Assembly (NCBI GenBank): GCA_014526335.1
Contig: JACTAT010000016.1
Location: 7,047,339-7,111,338 of the forward strand
DNA: 64,000 nucleotides
Reading direction: 5' to 3'
Source: Chrysaora quinquecirrha
Taxonomy: Eukaryota > Cnidaria > Scyphozoa > Semaeostomeae > Pelagiidae
The position numbers were made by a program, and so were the translations under genes. Position 1 is the first letter of the stretch. Each line of letters begins with the position of its first letter. This document shows, one piece after another, positions 58,237 to 64,000 of the stretch. The notes below the pieces were generated by a model, which had not been told where the DNA came from, searched no databases, and saw only the letters and a program-made list of their open reading frames with translations.

Positions 58237-59272
58237 TCTGCCTCATTTCCTGCAGCACTGTGTCAACTTAATGTGTGCGCAATTATTTTCTTTTCTTTGT
58301 TGCTCAATTTCAAGAATGGCATTTGGAGCAAAGCAAAAAGCAAGATGATAAAACTTCTTTTTTTAAAATTTCATGGAAATTTCAGTTAACAGTGTCTGAA
58401 AAGCGGATATTGAAATTAATTTTGTATCCAATACTCTGTTTAGTTTCTTATTCCTGATCATCATTTATTAAATTTGATATATGCTCTGACTAACGATGTG
58501 CTACTTTTATGATATATGTGGAAGAAAGATATAGCATATGTTAATTGATATTTTGTATTTCAGATTATGTACAAAGTTAGGAGCCTTATGATCGAAATGA
58601 AAAACTATCCAACTTCTGAAATATCCCCTTTGGTGTCCGAAATGGCAACATGAACTCTTTCATGGACCTGACGAAGAAACTCGTATATTATGATCTTAAT
58701 TTTTGTAAATATTATCTCCATTTTTATATATTAGCTATCTGTTTTTACTATGGATAAATTTTTATCAATTTGTTATGTGGCCCTGCCATTAGTCGTCAAA
58801 ATTGATTTGGGTCTTTTAGATTTGATTTAGTTTTGCTCATTGGTGAATCTTTGATATTGTAACACGCAGTTGACCTAAAATCGTCTTTGTATAGCATTAG
58901 TCGTTCACAAGTCAAATCCAATAATGTCAACCCCTATGCTCCTTTACTTTTCTACTTAATTAAGTTGACACAATAGAAGTCTGTTGTTTAACAACGTGAA
59001 GTTTTTTATAAGGATAACCCTTTGTGGTGACATTGGCCTCAACTTGGCAATTAGCATCTTGCTTGGGAATCAAGTTTCAAGTTTCGGTCCCGCATTTCTC
59101 GATTTATCGAAAGGAGTTAATTGCATACCAGTGCAACCAACATCAGGCACAATTTGCATATCCATTTCCAATTGCAGCAACTTAGGCTTCTCAACTTTCA
59201 AAAATCAAAGTCTTGGTCAGTCAGGTCACTCCAGGTTATCGAAAACGGTCATAAAGATTAAAGAAACAATTC
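58237..59272. other. AT-rich region, no gene seen
   Basis: Only short frames without domain character. A plus-strand frame of 97 codons at 58984-59277 has no recognisable family and runs into the tandem repeat. Confidence 0.45.
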
Positions 59273-59851
59273 ACTGACATCAAAAAACGCAAATATTTGA
59301 AAACGACGCAGCAACACTAATAACTTTCGATGGTTAATTGGTATTGAATTTCAAAATTTCAAATTTCAGGTGATGTTGTCGTTTCCGTGTTGAAAGCGAA
59401 AACGTTCCGAAAACGCTCCTGTAGACGCCAACTTTTTATATCTTTTAACTGACATCAAAAAACGCAAATATTTGAAAACGATGCAGCATCACTAATAACT
59501 TTCGATGACTGATTGGTATTGAATTTCAAAATTTCAAATTTCAGGTGATGTTGTCGTTTCCGTGTTGAAGCGAAAACGTTCCGAAAACGCTCCTGTAGAC
59601 GACAACTTTTTATATCTTTTCACTGAGATCAAAAAACGCAAATATTTGAAAACGATGCAGAAACACTAATAACTTTCGATGGTTAATTGGTATTGAATTT
59701 CAAAATTTCAAATTTCAGGTGATGTTGTCGTTTCCGTGTTGAAAGCGAAAACGTTCCGAAAACGCTCCTGTAGACGCCAACTTTTTATATCTTTTCACTG
59801 ACATCAAAAAACGCAATTCTTTGAAAACATCTCCGTGTGGACGTGGCCTTA
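59273..59851. repeat. Three-copy 175-bp tandem repeat in a MITE-like element
   Basis: Units start at 59273, 59448 and 59622, with a partial fourth at 59797. Each contains 'acatcaaaaaacgcaaat', 'caaaatttcaaatttcaggt', 'aacgttccgaaaacgctcct' and 'gacgccaactttttatatc'. The array ends with 'ctccgtgtggacgtggcctt', a type of sequence commonly seen at the ends of non-autonomous DNA transposons. A matching opposite end was not located. Confidence 0.8.
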
Positions 59852-60370
59852 GTATGAAAAGTAAAGCAATTACCTTATAATTGCTATATGACGATGGCTA
59901 AATTGTTATCCAACCCACATTGATGACAAGTTCAAGTTTAAGGACTTGGAAGACTGTACAGGCATGATGTCATCTCATCTTGCCTTGAAGTTGGAGTATT
60001 TTTAAGAAGAGTGGTAAGCAAATTTGAGCATCAAAATTAGTGTCGTGAATTACCCCCTTGCTGAATTAACGTTTGACTTGATGACGTAGTTAACCATTGT
60101 TTTTTTGAGAAAAGGACTCCATTAAATTGAATTTGTTGATAACTTAATACTTTCTGTAAACAGCTTTTTTAGTAGATACGTTTTAGATTTATTTGAGCAG
60201 TGTTGTTTCTTGAGTCATCCATCGATGTCTTCAGACATATATTCTCTTTAAGAGCTGCCCTAACATTTGAATCACTACAATTAGAAACCCCAGGCAACTC
60301 AGATCTTTCTCTTTTCAATGAAACAATGAATCTAACTAATCATACCATTTTTCAAAACCTCGCCTGGAAT
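59852..60370. other. No gene seen
   Basis: Unremarkable AT-rich sequence between two tandem repeats. Confidence 0.5.
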
Positions 60371-61834
60371 TGGTGTTCCGTCATGGGTTATCATCGGTGT
60401 TTATTTGTGTTCATCTTGGTTCCATCGGTGTTTACTGTGTTCATCGGTGTTCCATCGGTGTTTATTGCTGTTCATCGGTGTTCCATCGGTGTTTATTGCT
60501 GTTCATCGGTTTTCATCGCTGTCCATCGGTGTTCCATTGGTGTTCCATCGGTGTTTATTGGTGTTCATCGGTTTTCATCGCTGTCCATCGGTGTTCCATC
60601 GTTTTCATCGGGATTCATCTGTGTTCCATCGGTGTTTCATTGGTGTTCCATCGGTGTTTATTGGTGTTCATCGGTTTTCATCGCTGTCCATCGGTGTTCC
60701 ATTGGTGTTCCATCGGTGTTTATTGGTGTTCATCGGTTTTTATCGCTGTCTATCGGTGTTCCATTGGTGTCCATCGCTGTTCATGAGTTTTCATCGGTAT
60801 TCATCGGTGTTCCATCAGTGTCTATTGGTGTTCATCAGTGTTCCATCAGTTTTATTTGTGTTCATCGGGGCTCCATCGGTGTTTATTGGTGCTCATCGGG
60901 GTTCCATCGGTGTTTCTGGGTTTTCATCAGTGTTCCATCGGTTTTATTTGTGTTCATCGGGGCTCCATCGGTGTTTACTGGTGTTCATCGGTTTTCATCG
61001 CTGTCCATCGGTATTCCATTGGTGTTCTATCGGTGTTTATTGGTGTTCATCGGCTTTCATCGCTGTCCATCGGTTTTCCATTGGCGTCCATCGGTGTTCA
61101 TGAGTTTTCATCGTGATTCATAGGTGTTCCATCGGTGTTTATTGATGATCATCGGGGTTTCCATCGGTGTTCCATTGGTGTTCCATTGGTGTTTAATGGT
61201 GTTCATCGGTTTTCATCGCTGTCCATCGGTGTTCCATTGGTGTTTAATGGTGTTCATCGGTTTTGGTCGCTGTCCATCGGTGTTCCATCGGTGTTTATTG
61301 GTGTTCATCGGTTTTCATCGCTGTCCATCGGTGTTCCATCGTTTTCATCAGGTTTCATCTGTGTTCCATCGGTGTTCCATTGGTGTTCCATCGGTGTTTA
61401 TTGGTGTTCATCGGCTTTTATCGCTGTCCATCGGTGTTCCATTGGTGTCCATCGCTGTTCATGAATTTTCATCGGGATTCATCGGTGTTCCATCGGTGTT
61501 TATTGGTGTTCATTGGTGTTCAATCGGTTTTATTTGTGTTCATCGGGCTCCATCGGTGTTTATTGATGCTCAGCGGGTTCCATCGGTGTTCCTGGGTTTT
61601 CATCAGTGTTCCATCGGTTTTATTTGTGTTCATCGGGCTCCATCGGTGTTTATTGGTGCTCATCGGGGCTCCATCGGTGTTCCTTGGTTTTCATCAGTGT
61701 TCCATCGGTTTTATTTGTGTTCATCGGGGCTCCATCGGTGTTTATTGGTGCTCATCGGGGCTCCATCGGTGTTCCTTGGTTTTCATCAGTGTTCCATCCG
61801 TTTTATTGGTGTTCGTCGGTGTTCGTCGGTGTTC
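60371..61834. repeat. Minisatellite of 'ttcatcggtg'-type monomers
   Basis: Short monomers 'ttcatcggtg', 'ttccatcggtg' and 'tttattggtg' of about 10-12 bp are arranged in longer recurring blocks. Examples are 'gttttcatcgctgtccatcg' and 'cagtgttccatcggttttat'. Long plus-strand frames in all three phases (for example 60200-61123 and 61124-61915) arise because the monomers lack stops; their protein is a monotonous mix of Val, Phe, Ile, Gly, Ser, Cys and His. Confidence 0.9.
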
Positions 61835-62888
61835 CCAATGGCATGTTATTTTGGACTTGACCGTTTTCAAATGGGATGTTTCCGTGACTTTCCTTCTTTG
61901 GAGTCTTATTCTTGATAAAGATAAAAACAAGTGATTTTTGATTGGTCATCGTTTCATTCAATCTGAAATCTGTTTTATTGTGACACTATCACTGAGGTTT
62001 ACCACAGAGTTCATATATCAAGCATGATGTATGCAGGTTCAACTTGTCTTCGGATAGTAGCAAATTTCTCCTGTTCGGAAGACGTCTTTCCCAACCGAGA
62101 ACAATTAGAATCAAAGGTATCAATGAAAGAATCTTAATACCTGTCAGTACTATTGAAAGGAGAATTTCTTCGGATTATGTCAACCAAAGAGCATTTTAGT
62201 ACAACTGCGTTAACTAGGTTCAGACTGTAGCTATGTGGGAGTTAAAGGTTCCAGTTGCACTTGGTAGTTTTACAATACAAGTGCGTCAACTAGGCTCAAA
62301 TGTAGCTATGTGGCAATTTTTAGGCTCAAACTGAGTTTCACACTGTCACTTTATGTCAGTTGCAAGGTTCAAACTGCATGTGGCAGCTTTACGGTACAAC
62401 ACGGTCAACTAGATTCAAACTTTTGCTATGTGACAGTCTTAAGGTTTAAATTGTATGTGGTTGTTTTTAAGGTTCTAAATGCAAGAGACAGTTTTATTAT
62501 TCAAACTGTATGTGGTAATCTTTTTTCATTCACAAATAAGGTTCAAACTGTATGTGTATGAGTGTATGTTTCAGTTCAAAGAACATGTGGCGGTTGGTCG
62601 AGTCTTGGACGAGATAGTCCCTAGTCGATTTATTGGTGCATTGGCGTTGGCGTATCAATGGCGGTGTCTTGGCCTTTGGACCCAAAATCCATTGATCAAG
62701 TGCAGCTTGGCTGAACCAGTACACCAAAGTCCTCATGGGTATCAGCCCTCAAAACCTGAGTTTGTTTTTAAGGCTTGATGTTTAATTTGATTTGATTTGA
62801 TTTGGTTTTTATGAGTTTTGACGTGCTATAGGTAAGTGAAGGGGGGGGGGGTCAGCCACTTTTTGGGTATTGAAAAATGGAATTTAGT
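61835..62888. other. Region with possible SINE tail
   Basis: From 62220 to 62580 a loosely repeated phrase 'aggttcaaactgtatgtgg' with variants recurs about every 80 bp. At 62785-62804 there are three 'ttgat' repeats, like a SINE/LINE-2 type tail. No gene recognised. Confidence 0.45.
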
Positions 62889-63211
62889 ATATTGGGGGGG
62901 GGGCTTTGGGATTTCACGGGTTGCGGGTTTGGCCGATTTTGCCCTCGGGTTTTCGGGTTTTTCTAAAAAATTCTGCGGGTTTTCGGGTTAAGTATATTTA
63001 ACGGGCAACGGGTTTTGCCATCTTTCTAGCTCGGTTTTCAAGTATTGTAGTAAGAATGTGCGGGTTTTCGGGTTTTAAACCACACCAAGGATACCAATGT
63101 GTAAAATTCTTTAAAAAGTTGTTGAAACTATGGTCATGCAGGTTTTCGGGTTTGTCCCAATTTTCTTCCGGGTTTTCGGGTTTTGATACCCCCCAAAGCC
63201 CCCCTCTATAT
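62889..63211. mobile_element. G-rich inverted-repeat (MITE-like) element
   Basis: The left end 'attgggggggggggctttgg'-type (62889-62910) is the inverse of the right end 'accccccaaagcccccctct' (63188-63207). Between them the motif 'gggttttcgggtttt' and variants occur at least five times (about 62948-63186). No coding capacity. The repeated G-triplets could form G-quadruplexes on this strand. Confidence 0.6.
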
Positions 63212-63347
63212 TTTTTGGTCTGCTTTTTTAGCGAAATTGGTATAATTTTGGCTTGATTCGCAAAAAATCCAGAAGACTCATGACAAAGTAACAGATTATA
63301 AACAAGAGAGTGTTTTGTTGGTTTGAATTTGTTGCATAAATTGTCAG

Positions 63348-63690
63348 TTGAGCCTTATTAAGGGAGAAAATACAGAAACAGAGAGACATACGGAGATTGT
63401 TTGGTACATTTTTGGGTATAAAATTCCTAAAATATACATATTTTTGGGTTTTTTGAGGACCCCACGTAATGTATCCATAGTGAGTCCCCCCTGGGATTCA
63501 GATTAAGGATCAGTTAGACATTAAAGTTAAGTTTTTTCATTTTAGTCACGGGGGGGGGGTTTCTCCCATAATATAGGTACCTTGGGATGTGGCGAGCTAG
63601 AGGGTATACTTTTTCGGACTTGTACAGTCTAGCCAAGGGTATACATTTTTGCAATTTTGGTCTAGCCAGGGATATCATGCAGTATTCAAC
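63348..63690. repeat. Dispersed repeat family, copy 2
   Basis: Same orientation and similar length as 1661-2003. It has an expanded poly-G tract near 63548-63557. The adjoining upstream sequences differ, which fixes the left edge of the family at 'gttgagcc'. Confidence 0.8.
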
Positions 63691-64000
63691 CCCCGGGGGG
63701 GTACTTCATTGTTCAAATGACTAGACGTGTGCCCGGTTTTTCCTAACCCACCCATGTCTACCGATAAATTCTGTTTCTCGAAGTACCCATGAATAGAAAA
63801 AACAACTAAATTTATTACCCATTTGTACCAATATCTCAAATGTTTGAACCCAATTTAACGCCTGAGGGAATTTTAAATGCGTTGAAAAGTCATTTGCGCT
63901 GACAAATAAAACGCACTTTTTATCAGGCTTTTCAAAGCAATGTATGTCTAAAATGTTATATCTGTTTTACTACCCATGTGTAGGGATTCTTTACGAACCC
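63691..64000. other. Window end, no gene seen
   Basis: AT-rich sequence after the dispersed repeat; nothing recognised. Confidence 0.5.

Overview
This is eukaryotic, AT-rich, intron-containing animal DNA. The only host gene content I can support is a set of exons from one or two NLR-type innate immune receptor genes: a DZIP3-like HEPN exon, short coiled-coil-like exons, and two NACHT exons with degenerate leucine-rich repeats. HEPN_DZIP3-NACHT combinations, DIRS retrotransposons and hammerhead-ribozyme SINEs together suggest an invertebrate, most likely a cnidarian (coral or anemone relative). That is inference; the species cannot be read from the window.

Layout. 1-1.6 kb is a tandem array of 17 hairpin units of about 82 bp, followed by a dispersed repeat that recurs at 63.35-63.69 kb. 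The HEPN exon (5672-6313, +) ends in phase 1. From 6847 to 28133 there are six full tandem units of about 3.36 kb plus a truncated seventh. Each full unit carries one identical-length 75-nt exon, phase 1 at both ends, encoding the same 25-residue charged helix-like peptide. A degenerate DIRS-like tyrosine-recombinase retrotransposon (28353-32703, minus strand, 88-bp terminal inverted repeats) adjoins the cut end of unit seven. A minisatellite with a 106/107-bp higher-order period fills 33.13-37.94 kb. NACHT exon A (38696-41169) follows. A second minisatellite (43.78-49.11 kb), a further 63-nt phase 1-1 exon (49563-49625) and a tRNA-like SINE carrying a complete hammerhead ribozyme (50523-50571) precede NACHT exon B (50897-53358). 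A and B lie in a segmental duplication of about 4.5-4.7 kb that includes a small downstream exon in each copy.

55.9-58.2 kb is a 5'-truncated, frameshifted non-LTR retrotransposon on the minus strand. The rest holds a 175-bp tandem repeat (59.27-59.85 kb), a third minisatellite (60.37-61.83 kb) and a G-rich inverted-repeat element (62.89-63.21 kb).

How the exons could work together. All splice phases are compatible with HEPN - coiled-coil exon x 0-6 - (63-nt exon) - NACHT-LRR A or B. The number of coiled-coil exons can change by duplication or exon skipping without shifting the frame, so the linker length between the HEPN effector-like domain and the NACHT switch could vary between alleles or isoforms. 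NACHT A and B may be alternative exons of one gene or belong to two genes; transcripts would decide. No rRNA genes, bona fide tRNA genes, CRISPR arrays or prokaryotic genes were seen.
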